Source: Nocardia vulneris (GTDB taxonomy: Bacteria > Actinomycetota > Actinomycetes > Mycobacteriales > Mycobacteriaceae). Taken from it: a DNA stretch of 64,000 nt. Position numbers and translations under genes: made by a program. Under the pieces are notes generated by a model. It was not told where the DNA came from. It ran no database searches and saw only the letters and a list, made by a program, of their open reading frames with translations. Within the stretch, counting starts at the first letter, position 1. Every line of letters begins with the position of its first letter. Below are positions 1-8,287 of this stretch, piece by piece. The stretch lies in contig NZ_BDCI01000048.1 in the NCBI RefSeq assembly GCF_001613425.1, positions 1 to 64,000 on the forward strand, given 5' to 3'.

Positions 1-1257
1 GGTGCCGAGGGTGGTGGTGTGGATTCGGGTGTGGTGTCGCTGGTGTCGCGGGGCACTGTTGTGGTCACCGGTGGGACCGGTGGGCTGGGTGCGATGCTGG
101 CCCGGCATCTGGTCACCGCGTACGGGGTGCGTTCGTTGTTGCTGGTGAGTCGTCGTGGACTCGCGGCGCCGGGGGCCGAGGGGCTGGTCGGGGAGTTGAC
201 CGAGCACGGTGCCCGGGTGCGGGTGCTGGCTTGTGATGTCTCCGATCGCGGGGCCGTGGCGCAGGTGCTGGCTGCGGTGCCCCAGGATGCGCCGTTGACC
301 GGTGTGGTGCATACCGCGGGTGTGCTCGACGACGGTGTGGTCACCGCGTTGACTCCCGAGCGGATCGATACCGTGCTGGCGGCCAAGGCCGATGCGGCCT
401 GGCATCTGCACGAGCTGACCCGGGAGCTGGATCCGGCGTTGTTCGTGTTGTATTCCTCGGCGTCGGGTGTGCTGGGCGGGGCCGGGCAGGGTAACTATGC
501 GGCGGCCAACGCGTTCCTGGATGGGCTGGCCGAGTACCGCCGCGGTCGCGGGCAGGCCGCGGTGTCGATCGCGTGGGGATTGTGGGCCTCGGGTACCGCT
601 ATGACCGGCCATCTCGGTGATACCGATACCAAGCGGATGGGTCGCGGTGGTGTGGTGGCGATGTCGGACGAGCAGGGGTTGATGCTGTTCGACGCGGCCG
701 TGGCGCAACCCCGTGCGGGGGTGGTCGCTGCCCGCATGGACACCACGGCCATGGCTGCTCAGGCCCGCTCCGGTGTGCTGGCCCCGATGCTGCTGGGACT
801 GCTGCCCGGGGTGCGCCGGGCCACCGCGGCAGCGGTGAGTCTGCAATCCCGGCTCGCGGGACTGGCACCGGCCGAGCAGCATGCGCTGATCCTGGATACC
901 GTCCGTGGCCAGATCGCCGAGGTCCTGGGCCACGACAGCGGCGCGGTCATCGACCCCGCCCGCAACTTCCAAGACCTCGGGTTCGATTCCCTGACCGCGG
1001 TCGAGACACGCAACCGGCTCAACACCGTCACCGGGCTGCGGCTACCGGCAACCCTGGTCTTCGATCACCTGAATCTGTTGGAACTCGTACGTCACTTGGT
1101 TCGGGAACTGGCGACCGCTTCAATCCATGCAGAGTCAATCCCCGCAGATCCAAGGGAAGTTGACGAGGACCGGATCCGGCAGCTGTTCGCCAGAACCTCA
1201 CTTGCACAGTTGCAGGAAGCCGGGATCATCGAGGCGCTCATGTCGTTGGCGCGGTAA
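1..1257 (+). CDS. Modular type I polyketide synthase, C-terminal end (KR-ACP-docking), partial
   Basis: The reading frame is open from base 1, so the 5' part lies outside the window; 418 residues are visible. A ketoreductase comes first, with the NADPH loop TGGTGGLG near residues 23-30, an LDD motif at 109-111 that marks a B-type KR, and the catalytic stretch YSSASG...GNYAAAN with Tyr166. It is followed by an acyl carrier protein whose LGFDSL motif carries the phosphopantetheine serine at about 330. The last 35 residues are charged and helical, like a C-terminal docking domain. There is no thioesterase, so the chain should pass to another PKS protein not seen here. The KR would reduce the beta-keto group of an ACP-bound chain in the cytoplasm. 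Tailoring genes follow on the same strand. Confidence 0.95.
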   Translation, partial: GAEGGGVDSGVVSLVSRGTVVVTGGTGGLGAMLARHLVTAYGVRSLLLVSRRGLAAPGAEGLVGELTEHGARVRVLACDVSDRGAVAQVLAAVPQDAPLTGVVHTAGVLDDGVVTALTPERIDTVLAAKADAAWHLHELTRELDPALFVLYSSASGVLGGAGQGNYAAANAFLDGLAEYRRGRGQAAVSIAWGLWASGTAMTGHLGDTDTKRMGRGGVVAMSDEQGLMLFDAAVAQPRAGVVAARMDTTAMAAQARSGVLAPMLLGLLPGVRRATAAAVSLQSRLAGLAPAEQHALILDTVRGQIAEVLGHDSGAVIDPARNFQDLGFDSLTAVETRNRLNTVTGLRLPATLVFDHLNLLELVRHLVRELATASIHAESIPADPREVDEDRIRQLFARTSLAQLQEAGIIEALMSLAR

Positions 1258-1609
1258 CACATAACAGCACAAAGTATGGAGGTTGAGTTGTTTCTGGACT
1301 CGGGGTGAATTTTGTGTGGCTGGCCTGAATGTAGGTATTTAGTCAGCCGCGCAGCAAACCATCCCATTAAGGGGCGCTTGGCGGAGATTCATCGTGGTTG
1401 TAGTAGAGTTCGCGTGCCCAGTAATCCGTCAGGCATGAGCTTTCGGACTGGAGTGAACTGGAAGACAATAGAATCTTGCTATCGAAAAAAATTCTCACAT
1501 CGGCAAACGAATCGCGCGATTTGGCGGTATGCATGACTGTATGTCTCTACTTGAACTCAGTACGGTAAAGCCATCGACAATTATGGGGATTTGACTCCAT
1601 GGAGGACTA
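1258..1609. other. Intergenic region, no gene seen
   Basis: This 350-base spacer lies between the PKS and the methyltransferase gene. It is more AT-rich than the PKS gene, and short open frames in it have no ribosome site or recognisable protein. A promoter for the methyltransferase may lie in the AT-rich part around 1450-1560, but I cannot define the boxes. Confidence 0.5.
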
Positions 1610-2425
1610 ATGACCGAGCAACGATCACCAGCTTTCAACATAGAAACAATGCCTCGAGGCGGTCCGCATGCTTCATGGCTGGACCGTCGAATGCAAACCG
1701 ACGTGCCCGAGTACCTCGACCGATATGACGTGCCGGACGAAATAAAACAAATAGTCATTAGTGAACTTGACCGCTACGGTGACCGGGGCTGGAACGAGAG
1801 CAATGCACGTACGGCGCTCTCATTGATCTCCGATATTGAGAGTCCGCGGATCCTTGAGTTGGGCGCTGGTCACGGAAAACTGTCCTCGAAAATCCTTGAA
1901 CTACATCCCACCGCCACCGTGACCGTTACTGACCTGGACCCGATCTCGGTCTCCAACATAGCTTCAAGCCCGCTTGGCGCTAACCGGCGCGCCATTGTGC
2001 AGGTCGCCGATGCTACCGCCATCGACGCCCCCGACAACAGCTATGACCTAGTTATATTTGCCATGTCCTTCCATCACCTACCTCCCGCGATAGCCTGGCG
2101 TGCAATCGCTGAATCTACTAGAATCGCCACGAAGTTCCTAGTGATCGACCTCCTTAGGCTGCCAACTCCAGCCCTCCCCCTGATCCCTGTAGCGGGCGTT
2201 CTCATCGCATTGCCGAGCGCATTTCGCAAGGGTCCGCGCACAATCCTTCCGTTTTTGCATGACCTAATCATAAGTATGCTGCGTGCATATCGGCCACAGG
2301 CGCTCTCTGCCCTCGCTGAATACGCAGACTCTGCAATTAAAGTTGAATTCATACCGGACCGTCAGCCGTTCATGTGTGCCGTCTTTTCTCGCGGGCGCTC
2401 GAATGTCGAAATCCGCCTCTCCTAA
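1610..2425 (+). CDS. Class I SAM-dependent methyltransferase
   Basis: 271 residues. The SAM-binding motif I, ILELGAGHGK, is at about residues 81-90, an acidic motif II-like VTDLDP at about 106-111, and a FAMSFHHL segment near 152 matches the loop after strand 4 of small-molecule methyltransferases. A hydrophobic stretch rich in Pro, Leu and Val around 185-205 may contact a lipid-like substrate or a membrane. The ATG at 1610 follows a clear GGAGG (1601-1605). Placement directly after a PKS suggests a tailoring enzyme acting on the polyketide; the substrate and whether O-, N- or C-methylation occurs cannot be read. Base composition is visibly less GC-rich than the PKS gene. Confidence 0.85.
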   Translation: MTEQRSPAFNIETMPRGGPHASWLDRRMQTDVPEYLDRYDVPDEIKQIVISELDRYGDRGWNESNARTALSLISDIESPRILELGAGHGKLSSKILELHPTATVTVTDLDPISVSNIASSPLGANRRAIVQVADATAIDAPDNSYDLVIFAMSFHHLPPAIAWRAIAESTRIATKFLVIDLLRLPTPALPLIPVAGVLIALPSAFRKGPRTILPFLHDLIISMLRAYRPQALSALAEYADSAIKVEFIPDRQPFMCAVFSRGRSNVEIRLS

Positions 2426-3296
2426 TGGTGCGGAGTGACGGATCGCGTCGATCGGAGAGGTGTACGACTTCGGGCTACACTACCGCGGTAATGTCACTTT
2501 CTGGTTTCGTATTCGACGGTATCAGCCATTTTCAATGAGAAGGAAGCCTGGGATGCAGGCTTTCGGGGCGTGCGGTGCCCCCAACTGCCGAAGCTCAGTC
2601 CCACCGCTACTAGGCGAAAACCTGCCGGTGTTGTGCCGCGCGGGCACTCCCTGACGATTACTTCTGCCTTTATGCTGGACTCGATTACTGGAAGACTGGA
2701 GACTTATGGGGTGGCGATGGGTTGGTCTTCTTTACGGAGACCAACGTTTCGCAGTCTTGTTCGTAGGGTGGCGATGCGTAATCCCAGGGCAACGAAATCT
2801 CGCCAGGAAAATGCCCGGGGCCGATCTGTAGACGCCACAGTAGGGCTTAGGCTCGATCCTGCGAACAGTTCTACTTCGGCAGGAATGGCTGGGCTGTTCA
2901 CAGGGGAGCCGGTCGATGGCTTGCCAGTCCGGTTGCTAGTTTGTTTCCGAGTCATCAAACGCTGTGGCGAGGTGAATTAGGACAAGCGGCGCTGCGACCT
3001 GGCAGGCACGGCGAAGGAGCGGCGGTCCGGCGGAAGCTAAGTGACGAGTGCACATGGGCTGGTCGGACGTGCAACTGCGTGCGATTCGCTGCTCGATCGA
3101 GTGCTCAACACAGGTTGACGTGGTCTGTGCTGCGACGAAGAGGTGTCGGCGACAGCGGACCGAATTTCCCACCGCCGTAAGGCAATCCGTCGTTGACCAT
3201 CGCGGTGCCGCGTGCCTAAGATCAGAATTCGTCAGCAAGATCGAACGTCGTAGGCAGCTGCTTGGAAGCTGATTCGCTCGTTGAAGGGGAGATCAC
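2426..3296. other. 870-base region without a supported gene
   Basis: Several short open frames on both strands overlap here, none with a ribosome site plus plausible protein composition. The longest (about 2570-2980, plus) reads as basic low-complexity protein with no family resemblance. The region probably holds the P450 promoter at its right end and may be the remains of decayed genes. Confidence 0.4.
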
Positions 3297-4508
3297 ATGA
3301 CCGCGCACACCAAGGTACGTCGTTACCCCTTCAATGAACCGGTCCGCCTTGACATCGACCCTCTGTATGTGAGATTGCGCCGAGAGGAGCCGATCGTCCG
3401 GGTCCAACTACCCTACGGTGCTGAGGGTTGGCTGGCCACTCGCTATGCCGACATTAAGCTAGTGTTGTCCGATCCTCGCTTCAGTCGGGCCGCGACGATC
3501 GATCGAGAAGATATTCCCCGTAGCTCGGCACCTCCGTTCCGTGCGGATGGGCTGCTGGGCATGGTAACCATGGACCCGCCGGAACACACCCGATTGCGGC
3601 GGCTCGCCGCGAAGGCGTTCACAGGTCGCCGTGTAGAGGAGTTACGTCCGCGGGCGCAACAGATAGTGGACCAGCGGTTGGCTGATATGGAGCGAAACGG
3701 GCCGTCTGCAGATCTCGTGCAGGATCTCGCTCTACCACTGCCTGTCACCATGATTTGTGAGATGCTAGGCGTCCCTGCGCGAGATCAACACCGTTTTCGG
3801 GATTTCTCTGAAACCGTGCTTTCCACCTCCGCGTACGCGCCCGCCGATATCCTCGCCGGCCGGATGGCTCTTGAGACGTACCTCGCCGAACAGGTGGCGC
3901 GGCGCCGGGAGCAACCAACAGATGATCTGCTCGGCGCGTTGGTTGCCGCGCGGGACAACGAAGATCGACTCAGCGAGGCCGAGCTGGTGAACATGGGTAT
4001 CGGTCTACTCATCGCGGGGCACGAGACCACGGCGAACCAGATCGCCAATTTCACCTATGTGCTGCTCACCGAGTCTGGGCAGTGGGAATTACTGTGCCGG
4101 CGACCCGAGCTGGTGCCTGAAGCTGTAGAAGAACTGTTGCGTTACGTCCAGCTCTTCTCTGGCGCCTCGTTCCCCAGGGTCGCCACAGAGGACGTCGAGC
4201 TGGGCGGTATTACCGTGCGGGCGGGCGAAGCGGTGCTGGTCTACACCCAGTCCGGTAACCGGGACGAGGCGGTATTCACTATGCCAGAAAATTTGGACCT
4301 CACCCGTAAGGACAACCCGCACATGGCCTTCGGCCACGGTGCGCACCACTGCATCGGAGCGCAGCTGGCCCGGCTGGAGCTACAGGTCGCGTTGGAGGCC
4401 TTGCTGCGCCGGTTCCCCCGGTTGGAGCTCGCGGTGCCGGTGACAGAAATCCCTTGGAAGACGGGACTAATGATGCGCGGTCCGCAGGCACTGCCGGTAA
4501 AGTGGTAA
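3297..4508 (+). CDS. Cytochrome P450 (bacterial class I, CYP107-like)
   Basis: 403 residues, the usual length of soluble bacterial P450s. The I-helix oxygen-binding motif AGHETT is at about 240-245, the K-helix ExxR lies in EELLR at about 277-281, and the heme-binding loop FGHGAHHCIG at about 345-354 carries the axial cysteine. The ATG follows a GAAGGGGAG ribosome site. A 3Fe-4S ferredoxin gene begins four bases after the stop, the standard redox-partner arrangement. In a PKS neighbourhood it most likely hydroxylates or epoxidises the polyketide product; the substrate is inference. It is a soluble cytoplasmic monooxygenase needing a ferredoxin reductase encoded elsewhere. Confidence 0.95.
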   Translation: MTAHTKVRRYPFNEPVRLDIDPLYVRLRREEPIVRVQLPYGAEGWLATRYADIKLVLSDPRFSRAATIDREDIPRSSAPPFRADGLLGMVTMDPPEHTRLRRLAAKAFTGRRVEELRPRAQQIVDQRLADMERNGPSADLVQDLALPLPVTMICEMLGVPARDQHRFRDFSETVLSTSAYAPADILAGRMALETYLAEQVARRREQPTDDLLGALVAARDNEDRLSEAELVNMGIGLLIAGHETTANQIANFTYVLLTESGQWELLCRRPELVPEAVEELLRYVQLFSGASFPRVATEDVELGGITVRAGEAVLVYTQSGNRDEAVFTMPENLDLTRKDNPHMAFGHGAHHCIGAQLARLELQVALEALLRRFPRLELAVPVTEIPWKTGLMMRGPQALPVKW

Positions 4509-4512
4509 GGCT

Positions 4513-4743
4513 ATGGTCGAGCAGCGATGGCGGATAGAGGTAGACCGGAAGAGATGTTTGGGTTCAGGAGCATGCGTAGCCATAGCGGCGCAGCATTTCG
4601 CGATGGTGGATGACCGCTCCAGCCCACGCTCGGAACTAGTCACGCCCGATGACATCGTCTTGGGTGCTGCCGAATCTTGTGTCATGGGAGCAATTCTGGT
4701 GAGCACAGCAGACACCGGTGCGATTCTTGCCCCGGAACAGTGA
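4513..4743 (+). CDS. 3Fe-4S ferredoxin, P450 redox partner
   Basis: 76 residues. Three cysteines, C15-x5-C21 and C56, are arranged as in actinobacterial 3Fe-4S ferredoxins; the middle position of a 4Fe-4S motif is replaced (CLGSGAC), and the last cysteine is followed by Val instead of the usual Pro. The gene starts four bases after the P450 stop, so the two are almost certainly co-transcribed and the protein should pass electrons to that P450. The C-terminal extension after the last cysteine is about 20 residues. Confidence 0.92.
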   Translation: MVEQRWRIEVDRKRCLGSGACVAIAAQHFAMVDDRSSPRSELVTPDDIVLGAAESCVMGAILVSTADTGAILAPEQ

Positions 4744-5229
4744 CACTCGTCGAATCGCCTGGCGTACGAACGTTCCAGTGCTACGGGCCCTTCGCAATCG
4801 ACCGCGAAGGCGCAGAGCTCGGGAGCCGTCGTTCAGATAGGGGTGGCTTCGTAAAGGCTATGCATCGGCGAGCCGCTCTGCCCTGACGCTGTCACCGGCG
4901 GTGCGTTGCACCGCCACACGGTTAGGGTCCACCAGGCATTTCGGCCGCCTGAGCGACACGTCGGCACAGACACGCAGCTCGTCGGCATGTAACCATACTC
5001 GGCATGGAAAACGATCATCGGCGTTGTCGCGGTGATCAGCCCTGCATGGCCGCTCCATACCTTCCACTGAGTCGAACCTGCGTTCATCGACAGGGTCCGA
5101 CGGCGCGACGACGCTAGGCTTCCTAGACGTCGTGCACTGCCTCCTGTGTCTAGCTACCAGCAGGCAGAGTAGCGGTTCGCCGGAGACCGAATCTCGTCTC
5201 CGTGGATAGTCCACTCAACGGCGGGTTGG
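4744..5229. other. Intergenic region, no supported gene
   Basis: A 486-base spacer between the ferredoxin and the membrane glycosyltransferase. Both minus-strand frames at 4833-5214 are open but have no ribosome site and no recognisable motif, so I treat them as chance or decayed sequence. Confidence 0.45.
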
Positions 5230-6528
5230 ATGTGCTCGAACGGCGACAACGTGTACTGTGCGCTTGTGCTTGCTCGCGCTATCGCCATCAATCATCGACT
5301 GTTTGGCTCAACAGACCTTTCTCCCGAACGGGTCCTCAAACTGGTCATGTGGCCGCTCGCTGTCGTGACCGGCCTTACGGTCGTGTTCAACAAGGCGCTA
5401 GCCGGTGACGTAACTAATGATTTCACTCCCGTATACAAGGCGGCCGTTGCGTTCTTGCACCACGGTCCCGTGTATGACGAGAACCTCGAGACAGTTGATC
5501 CACACTATCTGTACTCTCCAGGTGGTACAATGATATTGTCTCCGCTTGGCCTCTTTGGTGAGATTGAGGCGCGCCAGCTCTTTATTTTGGCGAACGCCAT
5601 AGCGATAGTATTCGCGACCTATTTTCTTCTTCGGGTGTTTGGCTTTGGCCTTCGAACCGTTGCTGCGCCGATTTGCTATTTTGCGATTTTCATTTCGGAA
5701 CCGGTAGTAAATACGCTCACTTTCGGAAATATCAATGGCTTTATATTTCTGGCTGAAGCTTTGTATATTAATTTTCTGATATCGAGGCGAGATCTATGGG
5801 CCGGTGTCGTGCTTGGGCTAACAATTGTGACCAAGCCCACGTTGGCGCCCCTGTTGCTGATAGCTGCCGCCCGTCGACAGTGGTCCACGATCTTCTCCGC
5901 TATTAGCGTTCCGATCTTGATCACAGCTGTAGCCTGGCCGTTATCGGCAGATCCTGTTTCCTACTTTCAGCGAAATCTTCCGTATAGCCTCGAAATTCGA
6001 GACTACTTTAACTCTTCTATTTCTGGCATAGCTCTTTACTATGGTGTCTCATCTCCGGTGGCAATGGCTGCCCGCTTATTACTTGCCATTGTGACCGCCG
6101 CGACGCTTTGGCTCCTGTTTCGATATTATGTCAACGACGACGTATTTTTCGTGTGCACGGCAGCTGGCGTTATCATGACGGCCGAGTTTATACTTGCGTC
6201 ACTGGGGCAACAGTATTACTCCATTTATATTTATCCATTGATAATGACTGTCGTTATGAGTCAATCGCTCATCCGAAATTGGCCCGCTTGGTTGGCGATA
6301 TTTGGATTCGTATCCTACGATAAATGGCTCTTGTATCGTAGCCCATCGCTTGGTCGGGACCTTGAGTATCTGCGAGTTCCTTTTGGCTGGTCGCTACTTT
6401 TGATAGTTGTATTCTGCGTATTGTCTGATCGCTATTTGACAGCACGGCGCGAAGGTCGACTTCGGCAGGGGATAGATTCGTTCAACGTTGCCCCAGATCT
6501 TTCACCGTTGAAATCTTCTCGAAGATAA
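5230..6528 (+). CDS. AftC-like membrane arabinofuranosyltransferase (GT87/DUF2029 family)
   Basis: 432 residues with about ten hydrophobic segments. The first periplasmic loop has NDFTPVYKA and VDPHYLYSPGGT, and later segments have RDYFNSS, GQQYYS and IRNWPAWL; these match positions I remember in mycobacterial AftC (Rv2673). The aspartate of NDF is the likely catalytic residue of this GT-C fold. AftC uses decaprenyl-phosphoryl-arabinose to add alpha-1,3 arabinofuranose branches to arabinan at the outer face of the plasma membrane. Here it sits next to PKS tailoring genes and is strikingly AT-richer than its neighbours, so it may be a transferred paralogue that glycosylates another lipid or metabolite. 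ATG at 5230 is assumed; there is no strong ribosome site. Confidence 0.85.
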   Translation: MCSNGDNVYCALVLARAIAINHRLFGSTDLSPERVLKLVMWPLAVVTGLTVVFNKALAGDVTNDFTPVYKAAVAFLHHGPVYDENLETVDPHYLYSPGGTMILSPLGLFGEIEARQLFILANAIAIVFATYFLLRVFGFGLRTVAAPICYFAIFISEPVVNTLTFGNINGFIFLAEALYINFLISRRDLWAGVVLGLTIVTKPTLAPLLLIAAARRQWSTIFSAISVPILITAVAWPLSADPVSYFQRNLPYSLEIRDYFNSSISGIALYYGVSSPVAMAARLLLAIVTAATLWLLFRYYVNDDVFFVCTAAGVIMTAEFILASLGQQYYSIYIYPLIMTVVMSQSLIRNWPAWLAIFGFVSYDKWLLYRSPSLGRDLEYLRVPFGWSLLLIVVFCVLSDRYLTARREGRLRQGIDSFNVAPDLSPLKSSRR

Positions 6529-6736
6529 GTTCGCGTCCGCTTTTTGATGCCGCTCGAATTCTATGATGACGTCGCATATGTGCGCGACAGTGCCGACGAA
6601 GACGACTTTCCAGGAACGTCTGCGTCGGTTGCTCCGCCCGATCCGCGCGGGATCCTGAGGACCGGGACGCGACGGTCAACACAGGGTTTAGGTGCTGGTT
6701 TCTCAGCAGCAGATGTGAGGTGAGCGTGCGTTAGAC
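6529..6736. other. Intergenic sequence left of the degenerate array
   Basis: No gene is seen. If the array is read on the plus strand, this would have been the leader side. Confidence 0.4.
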
Positions 6737-7055
6737 TTCACTCCGTGCACGCCGAGATAGCCCTAGGCTGGGGCGTAGCCCGACGACGTTCTCGCGTGCT
6801 ACCTGCTGACGTGGATGATCCTGAGAGCGAGCCGTGAGTGATTGAAGGCAGCCGCTGCTCCCGCTCGCGGGGATGAGCCCACCAGCGCCGGACCGGTGGG
6901 GTTCTTCGAACCGCTTCTTCGCGAAATCGGAGATGATCCGCCCGGCGAGTTCGAAGCGATCGGTTTGCGCTCCCCGCGTCGGCAGGAATGATCCTGCGAC
7001 GACGGTCCGCGAAGGCGGACGGGGTGTTGTGCTCCTCGCGCGCGGGGGTGATCCG
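6737..7055 (+). CRISPR. Decayed type I-E-like CRISPR array (six degenerate repeats)
   Basis: Six imperfect copies of an actinobacterial I-E style repeat end at 6764, 6822, 6880, 6940, 6995 and 7055, giving spacings of 58, 58, 60, 55 and 60 bases (a live I-E array has about 61). The best copies are near 6854-6880 (GCTGCTCCCGCTCGCGGGGA then TGAGCCC) and 7027-7055 (GTGCTCCTCGCGCGCGGGGG then TGATCC). All copies differ from each other, and the palindromic stem is damaged in most. No cas gene lies in the window. Upstream, 6691-6720 has a TTTCTCAGCAG string resembling a leader end. A weaker seventh copy may end at 7118. Confidence 0.55.
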
Positions 7056-7204
7056 GCCACCGCGGGTAGGTCGGGTCGCGGTCGTCATCAACGTCGGTGC
7101 GGGATCCGTGGCCCGCCCGAGATGTGGGCGCGTGCCTCTATACCTCGCATCATCACCGGATCCGCCGACAAACTCGGAGAGCAGCCAGGGCGCTGCTAGC
7201 GAGA

Positions 7205-8254
7205 TCAATTGCTGGCTCGGACGATTCGGACGATGTGGAGATGGTCGCCGACGTCGCCGGGGTAGCGGCGGGAGGTGACGGTGACGGGTTGCCATCCGGT
7301 CTCGGTGAAGGCGCGTATTCGTGCCGGAGTCGCTGTCTCGCTGTTGCCGGCGAGGCTTTCGAAGGTGCGTTGTAGTGCGTTGTGGTCGTCGGGGTGGAAG
7401 GTGACGGGATCGCCTTCGCGTTCCCAGTCGATCCAGGTGGGCACGCGGCTGATCCATTCGGCGATGACCGGCATCCGGAGCCGCGGAGAGTAGGCGAGCA
7501 GGGCCGCGGCGGTGGTCTCGTCGTCCGGGGGTGGCTCGGTCCACCAGCCTTCTTTTCGGGCGCTGAACGACCCGGCGCCTGCGCTGAGGTCGCGTACCTC
7601 GACAGGGCTGATCACTGGCGGGTTGGTGTCGGTCACGTCGATGGCGAGTCCGCGCATTCCGTTGTGCTGCTCGTCTTTTCGTCCGCGTGCGACGTTGTAC
7701 CAGGTCATCAGGTGCCCCAGATCGTGAAGCACGACCGTGGAGGAGCGATGGGTCGTCGTTGCGTCCGGGTCGCTGGCCTGCACGAGGAGTTCCTCGATGC
7801 GGTCGAATCTGACGACGTTGCGGAAGAATTCGGGTGGTGACAGTGTCATGGAGGGAGCTGGGCCGGCGCAGTCTGGTCCGCGCCAGTTGCGCCACCATTG
7901 TTCGGTCACCTGGACCTGGAGGTCGTCGAGATTCCATGACATCCCCGAGGCAGGGCAGTGCGGAGGCGGATCGTCGGTGTCGGGGCCGATCCACAGATGC
8001 ATGCCGTGTGCGTCGCCAGCAGGACCGATCACCGGCACGATGTCGATCAGGCGCATGCTTCCATCACCGGCGCGAACGACTCGCTGGATCGGTTCTCCGG
8101 TGCGCCGCACAGACTCCAGCAAGTCCTCGATGTCGACGAATTCGTGACGACGCAGCATCCGCAACGACGTCCAGGCGCGTGCGTCTCCGTCTTTGCACAC
8201 GATGGTCATCGGTTCCGGCAGGGGCCCAAGGCATTCCACCACAAACCAACTCAC
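7205..8254 (-). CDS. PAS/GAF-like sensor-type protein (DUF5593-like)
   Basis: 349 residues starting MSWFVVECLGP. I recognise the general pattern of a family common in Nocardia and mycobacteria (DUF5593-like, from memory): an N-terminal region with a VCKDG segment, a central WIGPDT segment, a HDVTDT-like middle (here LAIDVTDTNPP) and a C-terminal part with TSRRYPGD. These proteins are thought to carry PAS-like folds that bind small molecules or partners; no enzyme motif is visible. The next gene upstream on the same strand, a P450, ends 33 bases before its start, so the two are probably one operon. Function is unproven. Confidence 0.6.
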   Translation of the reverse strand: MSWFVVECLGPLPEPMTIVCKDGDARAWTSLRMLRRHEFVDIEDLLESVRRTGEPIQRVVRAGDGSMRLIDIVPVIGPAGDAHGMHLWIGPDTDDPPPHCPASGMSWNLDDLQVQVTEQWWRNWRGPDCAGPAPSMTLSPPEFFRNVVRFDRIEELLVQASDPDATTTHRSSTVVLHDLGHLMTWYNVARGRKDEQHNGMRGLAIDVTDTNPPVISPVEVRDLSAGAGSFSARKEGWWTEPPPDDETTAAALLAYSPRLRMPVIAEWISRVPTWIDWEREGDPVTFHPDDHNALQRTFESLAGNSETATPARIRAFTETGWQPVTVTSRRYPGDVGDHLHIVRIVRASN

Positions 8255-8287
8255 CGCAGATTCTCTCCGCTTCTGTCCGTTTCGATT

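Noticed and set aside
2570..2980. 136-codon frame between the methyltransferase and the P450
   Set aside because: No ribosome site or family; basic low-complexity sequence.
6738..7994. Long minus-strand frame of 418 codons
   Set aside because: It is extremely arginine- and proline-rich, crosses the repeat region and lies in another frame of the PAS-like gene; it is a GC-bias shadow.
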